DNA of 64,000 nt from Betaproteobacteria bacterium (GTDB lineage Bacteria > Pseudomonadota > Gammaproteobacteria > Burkholderiales > Rhodocyclaceae). The DNA lies in contig JADJLT010000006.1 in NCBI GenBank assembly GCA_016709965.1, positions 930,001 through 994,000 of the forward strand, given 5' to 3'. The notes under the pieces were generated by a model. It worked only from the letters and a program-made list of their open reading frames with translations. It was not told the DNA's origin and ran no database searches. Positions within the stretch are counted from its first letter, which is position 1. Each line of letters begins with the position of its first letter. The translations under genes and the position numbers were made by a program. Positions 8,770-16,822 of this stretch are shown in pieces.

Positions 8770-9591
8770 TTATTTCATCGAATGCAGCCCGATCATGTTG
8801 CCTTCCGTGTCAGTGATCAAGGCGATGTAGCCGTACTGGCCGATTGAAAAGCGGCGTTTGTGAATTTGCCCACCGGCGGCTGCGGCCTTGTCGGCTTCGA
8901 CGGCACAGTCGTCGCAGCTGAAGTAGATGATGACGTTGTTGCCCGAGGGGCCGCAACCGTCGATTTTGGCCAGCGCACCCGGGGCGCCGCCGCCCGGCTG
9001 CATCGGGAAGGCCCACAGGTCGATCGGGCTTTCCAAGCGGGTGAATGTGTACCCAAAGACCGCGCTGTAAAAGGCCTTGGCTCGCGCCATGTCCTGCACG
9101 TAAATCTCGAACCAGCCGACCGGATTGCGTTCGCTGCCGGCGCCACATGCTTCGCCCGTCGCAGCGGATAAATCGGGGGCTAATGCGACTTTTTCCGTGT
9201 ACGGATCGAAGGGCGCCGAGCAATGGTCATGCGTGATCAGCCAACGACCGTCGGCCTGCCGCTGCCAGATGACCGAACTGCGCAGCCAGTGGCGACCGGC
9301 CGGGTGGCCCGTTGGCAGCCCGGTGAAGTGCCAGATGAAATGGGGGCTGGCCATTTTGCTGTCAACGCTGATCGTCAAATCGCGCTTTTCAACGGCAAAT
9401 CCATCGGGGAAATACTGGATGCAATCCGCTACCTTGGTGCGCATGGCGTCGACGCCGCTGCTGAAAGGTGGAATGGCGTCAAAGATCACGGCATCTGGCG
9501 CGTAGAGCGCCATCAAGCAGTCGATGCGCTTGCCACAGAAAGCGTCGCCCCATTCGGCGAGGGCCGCCCTGATGAGGGATTCGTCACTCAT
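8770..9591 (-). CDS. SnoaL-like domain fused to a VOC (glyoxalase-like) domain
   Basis: 273 aa from the ATG at 9591, which follows a GAGG-type site 10 bp after the upstream stop; an in-frame start at 9639 would overlap the YciI gene. Residues about 1-130 are a SnoaL/NTF2-like domain (LAEWGDAFCGKRIDCLMALY, then HFIWHFTGL and WLITHDHCSAPFDP). Residues about 155-273 are a VOC domain (GWFEIYVQDMARAKAFYSAV, ending DTEGNMIGLHSMK). Each half is common alone; the fusion suggests linked small-molecule handling. Substrate unknown. Part of the ECF-associated minus-strand series. Confidence 0.82.
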   Translation of the reverse strand: MSDESLIRAALAEWGDAFCGKRIDCLMALYAPDAVIFDAIPPFSSGVDAMRTKVADCIQYFPDGFAVEKRDLTISVDSKMASPHFIWHFTGLPTGHPAGRHWLRSSVIWQRQADGRWLITHDHCSAPFDPYTEKVALAPDLSAATGEACGAGSERNPVGWFEIYVQDMARAKAFYSAVFGYTFTRLESPIDLWAFPMQPGGGAPGALAKIDGCGPSGNNVIIYFSCDDCAVEADKAAAAGGQIHKRRFSIGQYGYIALITDTEGNMIGLHSMK

Positions 9592-9601
9592 GATTTCCGC
9601 C

Positions 9602-9958
9602 TCACAAGACGTGGCAGGGGGCGCATTCGCGCACTTCAACAGTCGCCCAGTTGACCGCCGGACAGCGACCGGCGATGGCTATGGCTTCACCGAGGTTGGC
9701 GACATCAATCAGGAAAAATCCGCCGACCATCTCCTTGGCTTCGGCAAAGGGCCCGTCGCGCAGTTGCTGCTTGCTCTCGTTGACGCTGATGCGGATGGCG
9801 TGGTCGTCGGTACGGAGCGATTCGCTGGCCAGCAATTTTCCCTGTTCGGCCAATCGCTGCCCGAAATCGACCATCTGCTCATAAAGTTCGCGCGCCACAA
9901 CCGGGTCATGGCTGGCCCGGTGGCCGCGTTTCTCGACGATCAGCAAAATGTAAACCAT
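9602..9958 (-). CDS. YciI/DGPF family protein
   Basis: 118 aa. It contains the family signature DGPFAEAKEMVGGFFLIDV and the opening MVYILLIVEKRG. DGPF proteins are small dimeric ferredoxin-like-fold proteins, often encoded with ECF42 sigma factors; their reaction is unknown. It lies 10 bp from both its upstream and downstream neighbours, consistent with one transcript. Confidence 0.88.
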   Translation of the reverse strand: MVYILLIVEKRGHRASHDPVVARELYEQMVDFGQRLAEQGKLLASESLRTDDHAIRISVNESKQQLRDGPFAEAKEMVGGFFLIDVANLGEAIAIAGRCPAVNWATVEVRECAPCHVL

Positions 9959-9968
9959 GTTTTTCTCC

Positions 9969-10436
9969 TCAGGCGCCAGCGCAGCCAGTCTTCATGCCGG
10001 CGGCAATTTCGTCCGATGACAAGTCGCGCTGATGGGTCGCAACCGACCACTGGTGGCCGAAGGGATCTTCCAGTCGGCCGTAGCGGTCGCCCCAGAACAA
10101 GTCGGCGACCGGCATGGTGATGCGGGCCCCGGCAGTAACGGCGCGGGCTACCGCCGCGTCGACATCGGTGACGTAAAGATGGAGCGTGACCGCTGAGCCT
10201 TTGAGGGAAAGTGGGCTGAGCATGCCTTGCTCCGCATATTCATCAACCAGCATCATCGGAGCGTCGCCAATGCGGATCATGGCGTGCGCCAGGCGCCCGT
10301 CCGGACCGGGCAGTCGGCCGAGTTCCACGGCGCCGAAGGCCCGGGTGTAGAAGGTGATGGCTTCTGCTGCGCCACGACAAACCAGGTGCGGCGTGATCGA
10401 ACTGAAGCACGGGGGTATGGGTTGTACTGTGCTCAT
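9969..10436 (-). CDS. VOC family protein (PhnB/glyoxalase-like)
   Basis: 155 aa from the ATG at 10436 (GGAAGG ribosome binding site); the frame extends to 10523 but that part is unlike the family. Motifs TPHLVCRGAAEAITFYTRAF, LAHAMIRIGDAPMML and YGRLEDPFGHQWSVATH are typical of the PhnB-like VOC group, which usually binds a metal or small ligand. Member of the ECF-associated cluster. Confidence 0.87.
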   Translation of the reverse strand: MSTVQPIPPCFSSITPHLVCRGAAEAITFYTRAFGAVELGRLPGPDGRLAHAMIRIGDAPMMLVDEYAEQGMLSPLSLKGSAVTLHLYVTDVDAAVARAVTAGARITMPVADLFWGDRYGRLEDPFGHQWSVATHQRDLSSDEIAAGMKTGCAGA

Positions 10437-10574
10437 TATTTTTCCTTCCAATGACGGGGCTGAAATCAGCTGCCTCAACGTGTACGACGCGACCAAGTTC
10501 TTGAAATCGACAGACTCGCACAATTTTTGTTCAGAATGGATGGCGTTCCAAAGGCGTGATCGTGACGGCTTGAT

Positions 10575-11105
10575 TTATCTGGCTTCGGCGAGGGCCTTGA
10601 TGCTAATCAGGCCTTCTTCGAATTTTTCGCCGATCATTTTGTCCATGCTGAAGAAAATGCCCATCAGTTTCGAGATGTAAGGGCTGGGGCCGAACATGGC
10701 ATGGCTGACCCGGGTGCCGCTGCCGTCCGGGGCAAGTGTGAATTCCACTGTGTTATGCCCTTCGAAGGGTGAGATGAAATCGATTTTGATGCGCAACTTG
10801 CCGGGCGGCGTTGATTCAACGATTTCCATCTGCCCCTGGCCGACATCCTTGTTGCCGTCCCAGCGATAGATCGCACCGATGCCACTTTCGTTACCGCTGT
10901 AGCTGCGCTTGAGCCTGGGGTCAGCCTTCTCCCAGGGTGACCATTTTTCCCACTGATGAAAATCAGCGATGAGCGGGAAAATCTTCTCTGCCGGTGCCTC
11001 GATGTGGGCTGAGCGCTCAACCCGGAAAGTGTCCGGTTTGGTCGCCGCGTAAATCAACAGCGCAAGAACGATCAGGGCCAGCCCTGAGAAAATTGCCTTG
11101 ATCAT
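10575..11105 (-). CDS. Membrane-anchored SRPBCC (START/Bet v1-like) family protein
   Basis: 176 aa. One N-terminal hydrophobic segment (AIFSGLALIVLALLIYAA) is followed by a polyketide-cyclase/SRPBCC domain: RSAHIEAPAEKIFPLIADF, WEKWSPWEK, then GTRVSHAMFG. SRPBCC domains bind hydrophobic ligands; partners such as VOC and YciI proteins often occur in the same clusters. Ligand unknown. Confidence 0.85.
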   Translation of the reverse strand: MIKAIFSGLALIVLALLIYAATKPDTFRVERSAHIEAPAEKIFPLIADFHQWEKWSPWEKADPRLKRSYSGNESGIGAIYRWDGNKDVGQGQMEIVESTPPGKLRIKIDFISPFEGHNTVEFTLAPDGSGTRVSHAMFGPSPYISKLMGIFFSMDKMIGEKFEEGLISIKALAEAR

Positions 11106-11203
11106 GAGATCTCCCTGACTAGTTTTGTAGCGTTAGGCAGCGAGTGTGCCTGAAGTGCCGAGTGATGTGGGATTGACCAGCACCGAGCGATTTTGTTCGA
11201 ACC

Positions 11204-11617
11204 TCAGTTGCCGAATGACGATTCACGAACGCGATCTGCGGCGACCGAAGATGGAAAGTCAGCCAGCCCCTGCAGTGGCCGAACCTCGATTTCAGCAGGT
11301 ATTCCATCGCCACGCAGGTTTGGAAAGCGCTTTGTCCATTCCAGCGCCTCATCGCGGCTTCGCGCCTGAATCAGCGTGTAGCCAGCGACCAGTTCCTCGG
11401 TATCGGCAAAGGGACCAGCGATGATCGTGCGCTGCTCGCCTTCACGGCGAATGCGCCAGCCGGCTGAACTGGGGGCCAATCCCGACGTATCTAGAAGTGC
11501 GCCGGCCCGGGCCAGTTCTTCGTGAAACTCAGCCATTTTGATGATGAGATTTGCGGGCGGTAGCTTACCTGCTTCCGATTCGGTGCTGGCCTTGACGATG
11601 ATCAGGAATCGCATCAT
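11204..11617 (-). CDS. YciI/DGPF family protein (second copy)
   Basis: 137 aa. Opening MMRFLIIVKASTESEAG and the variant signature GPFADTEELVAGYTLIQ place it in the YciI/DGPF family, in the subtype often found directly with ECF42 sigma factors. It differs from the other copy at 9602-9958. First gene of the minus-strand ECF-associated series, about 100 bp upstream of the SRPBCC gene. Confidence 0.86.
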   Translation of the reverse strand: MMRFLIIVKASTESEAGKLPPANLIIKMAEFHEELARAGALLDTSGLAPSSAGWRIRREGEQRTIIAGPFADTEELVAGYTLIQARSRDEALEWTKRFPNLRGDGIPAEIEVRPLQGLADFPSSVAADRVRESSFGN

Positions 11618-11730
11618 TTACTCCGTAGGCTGGATGGCCAGGCGGAATTGCATGGCTCCTTACCGGACGACGGACGAGGGACGGGGCAATCGACAAGATG
11701 CTACGGAAATCTTGCGCAGGCATGGCAAAG

Positions 11731-11755
11731 AATAGCCCGTGTTGAACGGGCTATT
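11731..11755 (-). terminator. Probable terminator of psd
   Basis: Perfect 10-bp arms (AATAGCCCGT / ACGGGCTATT) with a 5-nt loop, 18 nt after the psd stop codon. The T-run on the minus strand is short, so efficiency is uncertain. Confidence 0.6.
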
Positions 11756-11772
11756 GGCGGACTAGCGACCGC

Positions 11773-12621
11773 TCAGGGCTGGTTGCCCATCATTTCGCCC
11801 ATGCGAATGGCGCCGGTCGGCACCCAGTCCGGATTGAAGGCGAGGGTGTTCTTGGGGAAGAGCATGACAACGGTGGAGCCGAGCAGAAATCTTCCCATTT
11901 CCTGGCCTTTTTTCAGGTTGACCGCGGTATCGCCGTCATAGCGCCATTCGCGCACGACGCCGGGGCGCGGCGGATTGATCTGGCCCTGCCAGACGGTGGC
12001 CATGCTGCCAACGATGGTGGCGCCGACCAAGGTCAGCACGAATGGGCCGAATTCGGACTCAAAGACGCAGACAACGCGTTCGTTACGGGCAAACAGCCCG
12101 GGTACGCCACGTGCTGTGGTCGGATTGACCGAGAACAGCTCGCCGGGCACGTAGATCATGCGCGTCAGCTTGCCGTCGCAGGGCATGTGGATGCGGTGGT
12201 AGTCGCGCGGGCTGAGGTAGAGCGTGGCAAAGCTGCCATTCTCGAATTGCTCGGCCAGCTTGCGGTCGCCGCCGACCAGTGCGGTCGTTGAGTAGCTGTG
12301 CCCCTTGGCCTGGAAGATCTGATCGCGTTCGATGGGGCCGAACTGGCTGATCGCGCCATCGACCGGGCTGATGAACGCAGCGTCGGCTTGGGGGCGGGCG
12401 CCATCCTTGAGCGGGCGCGTGAAGAATTCGTTGAAGCTCTTGTAGCTGGCGATATCCGGATTGGCTGCCTCGGCCATGTTGACGTTGTAGCGACCGACAA
12501 ACCAGCGAATGACGCTGGTCGTCAGGTTGCCGGCTTCCTTCGAGGCCAGCTTGCCGGCGAGAATGGTCAGCGCCTGTTTGGGGATCAGGTATTGGGGCAG
12601 GACGGCGAGGCGATCGGACAC
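11773..12621 (-). CDS. psd: Phosphatidylserine decarboxylase proenzyme
   Basis: 282 aa from a GTG at 12621, chosen because the protein then begins at the family's usual N-terminus (VSDRLAVLPQYLIPKQALT) with a GGA-type site upstream; the frame itself is open further but antisense-like there. Key motifs: YKSFNEFFTRPLKDGARP, SPVDGAISQFG, DYHRIHMPCDG and the self-cleavage site FLLGSTVV, whose serine becomes the pyruvoyl group. It converts phosphatidylserine to phosphatidylethanolamine at the inner membrane. A one-mismatch copy of the dispersed motif lies inside the gene, encoding AVNLKK. Confidence 0.93.
   Translation of the reverse strand: MSDRLAVLPQYLIPKQALTILAGKLASKEAGNLTTSVIRWFVGRYNVNMAEAANPDIASYKSFNEFFTRPLKDGARPQADAAFISPVDGAISQFGPIERDQIFQAKGHSYSTTALVGGDRKLAEQFENGSFATLYLSPRDYHRIHMPCDGKLTRMIYVPGELFSVNPTTARGVPGLFARNERVVCVFESEFGPFVLTLVGATIVGSMATVWQGQINPPRPGVVREWRYDGDTAVNLKKGQEMGRFLLGSTVVMLFPKNTLAFNPDWVPTGAIRMGEMMGNQP
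11913..11924 (+). repeat. Dispersed motif variant inside psd (TCAGGTTGACCG)
   Basis: One mismatch to the core, with the T-run CCTTTTTTCAGG still present. Read on the minus strand it encodes part of AVNLKK in a conserved region of psd, so this one could be chance. Confidence 0.4.
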
Positions 12622-12650
12622 AGGCAGGTTTCCAAGCTTTAAAAGGCGAA

Positions 12651-13673
12651 TTATACGGGGTCGGTTGCCGGCGGGGCGGCCTCGGCGGGCGCAAAGGCGG
12701 GTTGCGCGTCTGGCGCCGCGGTGCCGAAAGATGGGGCGGACGACCAGCGTTCCTTGCGCCATTTTTCGCGTTCGCCGTTGCCGAAGAAAGTCCAGGCGAT
12801 CAGCCGGCTTTGCTTCTGGCCCTGGGCCATCGGCATGATGCGGGACTCGACGACCTTGGCCTTTTTCAGGGCCAATTCGATATGCGGCAGGTTGTCGCCT
12901 TGCGAGAGCAGGCTGGTGAACCACATGATCCGCTTCGGGATGTTGCAGCTTTGCTCGATCATCCGTTTGACGAAGGCGCGTTCGCCACCGTTGCACCACA
13001 GTTCGCTGCCGCCTCCGCCGAAATTGAGGCGCGGCTCGGCGGCGTCGCGTTTGGCGCCAGGCTTGTTGAGGTTGTTCCATTTGCGCTGGCTGACCGCATG
13101 AACGTCATCTGGCGAATTGTGGAAAGGCGGGTTGCAGATCGACAAATCGAAGACCTCGCCGGAGCGCAGCAGGCCGGTGTAAACGTTGTCCCAGACCGTC
13201 TGGTGGCGCAGTTCAATCTCGCCGTCCAGCTCGGGATTTTTGGCGATGATCGCCTGCGCATTGGCCAGCGCCGTCTCGTCGATATCGACGCCGAGGAAGG
13301 ACCAGCCGTATTCGGCGTGGCCAATCAGCGGGTAAACCATGTTGGCGCCAACGCCGATGTCGAGCACGCGCACACCAGGGCCGGCCGGGATGTTCTTCTT
13401 GTTACAGGTGGCCAGCAGGTCGGCAACGCTGTGGATGTAATCGGCGCGGCCGGGAATCGGCGGGCACAGGTAGCCGGCCGGAATGTCCCAGCTCTTGACG
13501 CCATAGTGATGCATCAGGATGGCCCGGTTGAGCATTTTGACCGCGGCCGGGTTGGCGAAGTCGATGCTCGGTGTGCCAGCCTGTGTCGTCTTGATGTGCT
13601 TGGCCAGCGCGGCCGACGTGGCGGCCAGCGCGGCGAAATCGTAGCCATCGGCGTTCTTGTTGCGGGGATGCAT
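12651..13673 (-). CDS. rlmF: 23S rRNA (adenine-1618-N6)-methyltransferase
   Basis: 340 aa from the ATG at 13673 (MHPRNKNADGYDFAAL); the open frame reaches 13793 but the extra part is translated dispersed motif. Family features: LHPRN-like start, YLCPPIPGRADYIH, the SAM-binding VLDIGVGANMVYPLIG and the catalytic motif ICNPPFH. RlmF methylates A1618 of 23S rRNA. The C-terminal tail is long and alanine/proline-rich. 29 bp separate its stop from the psd GTG. Confidence 0.92.
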   Translation of the reverse strand: MHPRNKNADGYDFAALAATSAALAKHIKTTQAGTPSIDFANPAAVKMLNRAILMHHYGVKSWDIPAGYLCPPIPGRADYIHSVADLLATCNKKNIPAGPGVRVLDIGVGANMVYPLIGHAEYGWSFLGVDIDETALANAQAIIAKNPELDGEIELRHQTVWDNVYTGLLRSGEVFDLSICNPPFHNSPDDVHAVSQRKWNNLNKPGAKRDAAEPRLNFGGGGSELWCNGGERAFVKRMIEQSCNIPKRIMWFTSLLSQGDNLPHIELALKKAKVVESRIMPMAQGQKQSRLIAWTFFGNGEREKWRKERWSSAPSFGTAAPDAQPAFAPAEAAPPATDPV

Positions 13674-13773
13674 GGTGGTCTTTCGTACAGCGGGGGCGAG
13701 ATTGTCCCACGAATGAGTGTCGCAAGCACGACAACCGGCCAAAGCTGCAGGGTTTTGATTTTTGGCGGTTTTT

Positions 13774-13785
13774 TCCGGTTGACCG
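13774..13785 (+). repeat. Dispersed motif copy 3 (TCCGGTTGACCG)
   Basis: Exact core preceded by ATTTTTGGCGGTTTTTT. It lies in the divergent promoter region between rlmF and the AAA ATPase gene. Confidence 0.85.
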
Positions 13786-13839
13786 TAAGGCACAAAACTC
13801 GCTTTGTCTGATGTATCGAACTACACAGGGAGGCAGCCC

Positions 13840-15546
13840 ATGAAGCTGCAAATCGACCGCCGGCACATCGAACCGATGATGCAGGCCTTTCCGCGACTGG
13901 AATCCGTGCGCGACCAGTTGCGCTTTGGCAATCGCGTCGAGATTGGCTTCAATCAACTCGAAGACGGTGAGCTTGATTTGCTGCAAAGCCTCTACGCGGC
14001 CGGCGACAGCGAACTGCGGGCGAGGGCGGCGCAGATCGCCACCTTGCGCCAGGCGCTGCATGAAGGCGGCAAGCGTTTCGAGCCGGAAGAGCTGGAAATG
14101 GCCGTGCCGGCCATCGCCCGCTATTTGTCCGAAGGCGCCTCGCGCGGCTGGCTGTTTTCGGCCGGCATCACCGGCAAGCCGCTGGCCTACGTGGTGACTC
14201 GGCTCGATTTCACGCCACCCTCTGAAGAAGAAACCGGAAAGATATTTGTCGAGTTGAAAGCCAATGCCAAGGCGCGGCTGGCGACAGCAACGCTGCGTAT
14301 TTCCGGCCCGGACATCGCGGGGCGGACGATCCCTGAAATCCTTGCCGCCAAGGGTTTCGTCAAGGAAACGCCAGCCTTGCTGAAAAGCTATGACGAAGGT
14401 GCCGTGCGCTATTTCGACTGGCGGGCGCAATACGGTTCGCAGTTTTCTGGTTCAGGTGTCGGCTACTTTGCCGAGAACCCGACGGCGACACATCGCGACA
14501 CCGACTACTCGCGCAAGGACCAGATCATTCTATCCTCCACCGGCAGCCCGGCGCGCCTGGTGAACGACGAGAGCATCCTTGGCGAACGGGTTTTGGCGCT
14601 CGACGCGACTGGCGACATCATGGCCAAGTTCGTCCGCCGCGTGGCGCGTAATTCGCGGCTTTCCGGCAAGGAGGAGGCCGAGGTTGAGGCCACCCAGGCC
14701 GACATGCCGAAGGGCCTGTTCACCGAACTGCCCGTGCATTTCTACATGTTGATGTTCCACCTCGATCTGCACCACTACGTCTGGGTGCATGTCGACGACA
14801 TGCAGCCCTACGCCTATCAGCCGGAACTCAAGACCAAGCTGGTCCTGCCGCCCGAGCAGACCGACCTGATCGACATTCTGACCGCCGAGATGGATGTGTT
14901 GATGGACGACATCGTGGCCGGCAAGTCGGGCGGCACGACAGTGTTGTGCGCCGGGCCACCGGGCGTCGGCAAGACGTTGACGGCAGAGGTTTATTCCGAA
15001 ATTATCCGTCGGCCACTCTACCGCGTGCATTCCGGCCAACTCGGACTGAACGTTGCCGCCATGGAAACGGCGCTCAAGGAAGTGCTGACCCGTGCCCAGC
15101 GCTGGGGGGCGGTGATGCTGATCGACGAGGCCGACGTCTACATCAAGAAGCGCGACGACAACATCACGATGAATGCCGTGGTCGGCGTATTTTTGCGCGT
15201 GCTGGAGTACTTCAATGGCTTGCTCTTTCTGACCACCAACCGGGTCGATGACATCGATGAAGCCATCGTCTCGCGCTGCATTGCGCTGATCCGTTTCTAC
15301 CCGCCGGACCGCGTCGACCGCAAGAAAATCTGGGGCGTCATGGCCGCACAATTCGGCCTGAGTCTGCCGCCGGAACTGCACGACCGCCTGCCCGACATCT
15401 TCCCGAAAGCATCCGGCCGCGACATCAAGGGCCTGGCCAAACTGGTGGCGAAGTACTGCAGTCAGAAAGCTTTGCCACCGACCGAGGATGTCTTCCGGCG
15501 CTGCTCGATGTTCCGGGCGATGGATCAGGCGGAGGTGTCTGCCTGA
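13840..15546 (+). CDS. AAA-family ATPase
   Basis: 568 aa from the ATG at 13840 behind GGGAGG; a TTG at 13804 is in frame but less likely. The N-terminal about 330 residues have no recognised domain. The AAA core has Walker A AGPPGVGKT, Walker B VMLIDEADVY and the sensor motif FLTTNRVDDIDEAIVSRC. The arrangement resembles ATPases that remodel a partner held near the N-terminal part, but the partner is unknown. Single gene, divergent from rlmF. Confidence 0.85.
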   Translation: MKLQIDRRHIEPMMQAFPRLESVRDQLRFGNRVEIGFNQLEDGELDLLQSLYAAGDSELRARAAQIATLRQALHEGGKRFEPEELEMAVPAIARYLSEGASRGWLFSAGITGKPLAYVVTRLDFTPPSEEETGKIFVELKANAKARLATATLRISGPDIAGRTIPEILAAKGFVKETPALLKSYDEGAVRYFDWRAQYGSQFSGSGVGYFAENPTATHRDTDYSRKDQIILSSTGSPARLVNDESILGERVLALDATGDIMAKFVRRVARNSRLSGKEEAEVEATQADMPKGLFTELPVHFYMLMFHLDLHHYVWVHVDDMQPYAYQPELKTKLVLPPEQTDLIDILTAEMDVLMDDIVAGKSGGTTVLCAGPPGVGKTLTAEVYSEIIRRPLYRVHSGQLGLNVAAMETALKEVLTRAQRWGAVMLIDEADVYIKKRDDNITMNAVVGVFLRVLEYFNGLLFLTTNRVDDIDEAIVSRCIALIRFYPPDRVDRKKIWGVMAAQFGLSLPPELHDRLPDIFPKASGRDIKGLAKLVAKYCSQKALPPTEDVFRRCSMFRAMDQAEVSA

Positions 15547-15569
15547 ATATTTCAATTTTGGCAAAAATT

Positions 15570-15581
15570 TCCGGTTGACCG
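15570..15581 (+). repeat. Dispersed motif copy 4 (TCCGGTTGACCG)
   Basis: Exact core preceded by AATTTTGGCAAAAATT, 24 bp past the ATPase stop, in a convergent intergenic region. Confidence 0.85.
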
Positions 15582-15669
15582 TGGTGGCTGTGGCTGCTTG
15601 TGTGGTCGTGGCAGGGGTTCGATGGGAACACGGGGGGGCAGAAGATTTCGTGTCTCCTGGCCGATTACA

Positions 15670-16308
15670 TCAGTCAGGTTGCGGAAATGGGCAGTCGATT
15701 TGCTTGGGCAACTTGACCATGCACCGTGCAAATAGCGGACTGGATAACCACAGCGATAACCAATCTCGCGTCGCGCATAGCGGCGCTTGCTCAAACCAGT
15801 CGGGCGCAACGGCAGCAAACTGGCGGACGAAAGGGAAGATCGCCAGGTCGGTGGCACACGCTTCGCTGCCGCCAAGAAAATTGCTGTGCGCCAGGCGTTG
15901 CTCCAATGGTCGGAGGAAATGCTCCAGCGCCTGCTCTCGGTGGTTGTTCCGGTCAGCGTTAGCGTAGCGCTCCGGGTATTTGTATCGATCAAGATGATGT
16001 TTTAAGATCCCGTCGTTGTGGGCAAGCCATTCAAGATTCTCCGCAGTTTGAGCCGCTGCCCACCAATGCTTGGCGGCCGCACGCTCCAGTGCATAACGCA
16101 TGATGTCCCAGCTTTGTTTCAGAACCTCACCACCCGGCAGAAGCATCACCGGGACGGAGCCCTTCGGTGAACGCGCCAACATGGCCTGCGGTTTGTCGCG
16201 CAGGGAGACCTCGTGAGCATCGAAGGCAACGCCGGCGACGAGCAGCGCCATTCGCGCCCGCATGGCGTAGGGGCAACGACGGTAGGTGTAGAGCAACGGC
16301 TTTTGCAT
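15670..16308 (-). CDS. Glutathione S-transferase family protein
   Basis: 212 aa. The thioredoxin-like N-terminal half shows YTYRRCPYAMRARMAL (CPYA in the position of the glutaredoxin-type active site) and SPKGSVPVML with the conserved cis-proline. The C-terminal half is the all-helical GST domain (ACATDLAIFPFVRQFA). Likely a cytosolic omega/beta-like GST; substrate unknown. Confidence 0.87.
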   Translation of the reverse strand: MQKPLLYTYRRCPYAMRARMALLVAGVAFDAHEVSLRDKPQAMLARSPKGSVPVMLLPGGEVLKQSWDIMRYALERAAAKHWWAAAQTAENLEWLAHNDGILKHHLDRYKYPERYANADRNNHREQALEHFLRPLEQRLAHSNFLGGSEACATDLAIFPFVRQFAAVAPDWFEQAPLCATRDWLSLWLSSPLFARCMVKLPKQIDCPFPQPD

Positions 16309-16438
16309 GGTTGGGGCCGACGAAAAATATCAATAAATAAACTGGACATTCCAATTCAAAAGCGTATTCTGAAATTGAGTTCCGGCTGGTTGCAATTTTA
16401 GTTGGAGCGAGCGTTTTCGATGGAGAATAGGAGGTTCT

Positions 16439-16480
16439 ATGGTTGATAGTCCACCGCAGTTTCTAGAGATTACCGAGTAG
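16439..16480 (+). other. Very short ORF with a consensus ribosome binding site
   Basis: ATAGGAGGTTCT directly precedes an ATG that opens 13 codons (MVDSPPQFLEITE) and then an amber stop; the same frame stays open afterwards through the hairpin at 16539. It may be a leader peptide, the start of a decayed gene, or chance. The 16309-16822 intergenic stretch otherwise holds the hairpin, the nnrS remnant and one dispersed motif. Confidence 0.25.
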
Positions 16481-16538
16481 CATCCTGACGGCAAATCGCC
16501 GAATTCCGTGGCCATGTGTGCCACGGTCAAAGATCTTC

Positions 16539-16576
16539 GAAGCCCATGTCTGAAAAACATGGGCTTCATGCTTTTT
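16539..16576 (+). terminator. Rho-independent terminator without an obvious gene
   Basis: Perfect 11-bp arms (GAAGCCCATGT / ACATGGGCTTC), 7-nt loop, followed by ATGCTTTTT. It points along the plus strand, yet no full plus-strand gene lies just upstream. It could end a small RNA or the remains of a lost gene. Confidence 0.6.
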
Positions 16577-16640
16577 AGCGCTTCAGCTTGCCCGCGGCAC
16601 ACAAGGCAACGTCTAAATTTCACTATTGAAATTGAGTTGA

Positions 16641-16727
16641 TCAATGTTCGCCGCTATCAATTCCGGGCTGCAACAGAATCAGGTTCCATGGGAAGGCTAT
16701 CCTGCGCTTGAAGCTATCGGTTGAGCA
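16641..16727 (-). pseudogene. Decayed copy of the 3' end of nnrS
   Basis: Read on the minus strand this encodes ILLQPGIDSGEH then TGA, preceded by RRIAFPWNL. The intact nnrS ends AFRYLP, ILLQPRIDGREH, TGA. The DNA is also alike, sharing TGATCAATGTTC and GGGCTGCAACAG at matching spacing. Only about 29 codons are recognisable; the rest has been lost or replaced. It lies on the other side of the sulP gene from intact nnrS. Confidence 0.65.
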
Positions 16728-16763
16728 GTATTCGAACATCGTCCTTCACTGGCGGCGTAGCTA

Positions 16764-16775
16764 CGGTCGACCGGA
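16764..16775 (-). repeat. Dispersed motif variant (TCCGGTCGACCG)
   Basis: One mismatch, which makes the core a perfect palindrome around GTCGAC; the T-run side (CGATTTTTCC on the minus strand) is kept. It lies 48 bp past the 3' end of the SulP gene. Confidence 0.6.
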
Positions 16776-16822
16776 AAAATCGGCTGTTTTTGCAATACTC
16801 TTTCCGGCTGCGGGCTCACTGC

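Noticed and set aside
12622..13080. N-terminal extension of psd
   Set aside because: The longer frame overlaps rlmF and is unlike the family; a GTG at 12621 gives the normal N-terminus.
12702..13811. Plus-strand frame opposite rlmF
   Set aside because: rlmF motifs are unambiguous on the minus strand; the antisense frame shows no domain and no ribosome binding site.
14530..15564. Minus-strand frame opposite the AAA ATPase
   Set aside because: Walker motifs and a good start are on the plus strand.
16330..16644. 104-codon minus-strand frame between GST and sulP
   Set aside because: Crosses the terminator hairpin and touches the nnrS remnant; no motif or ribosome binding site.
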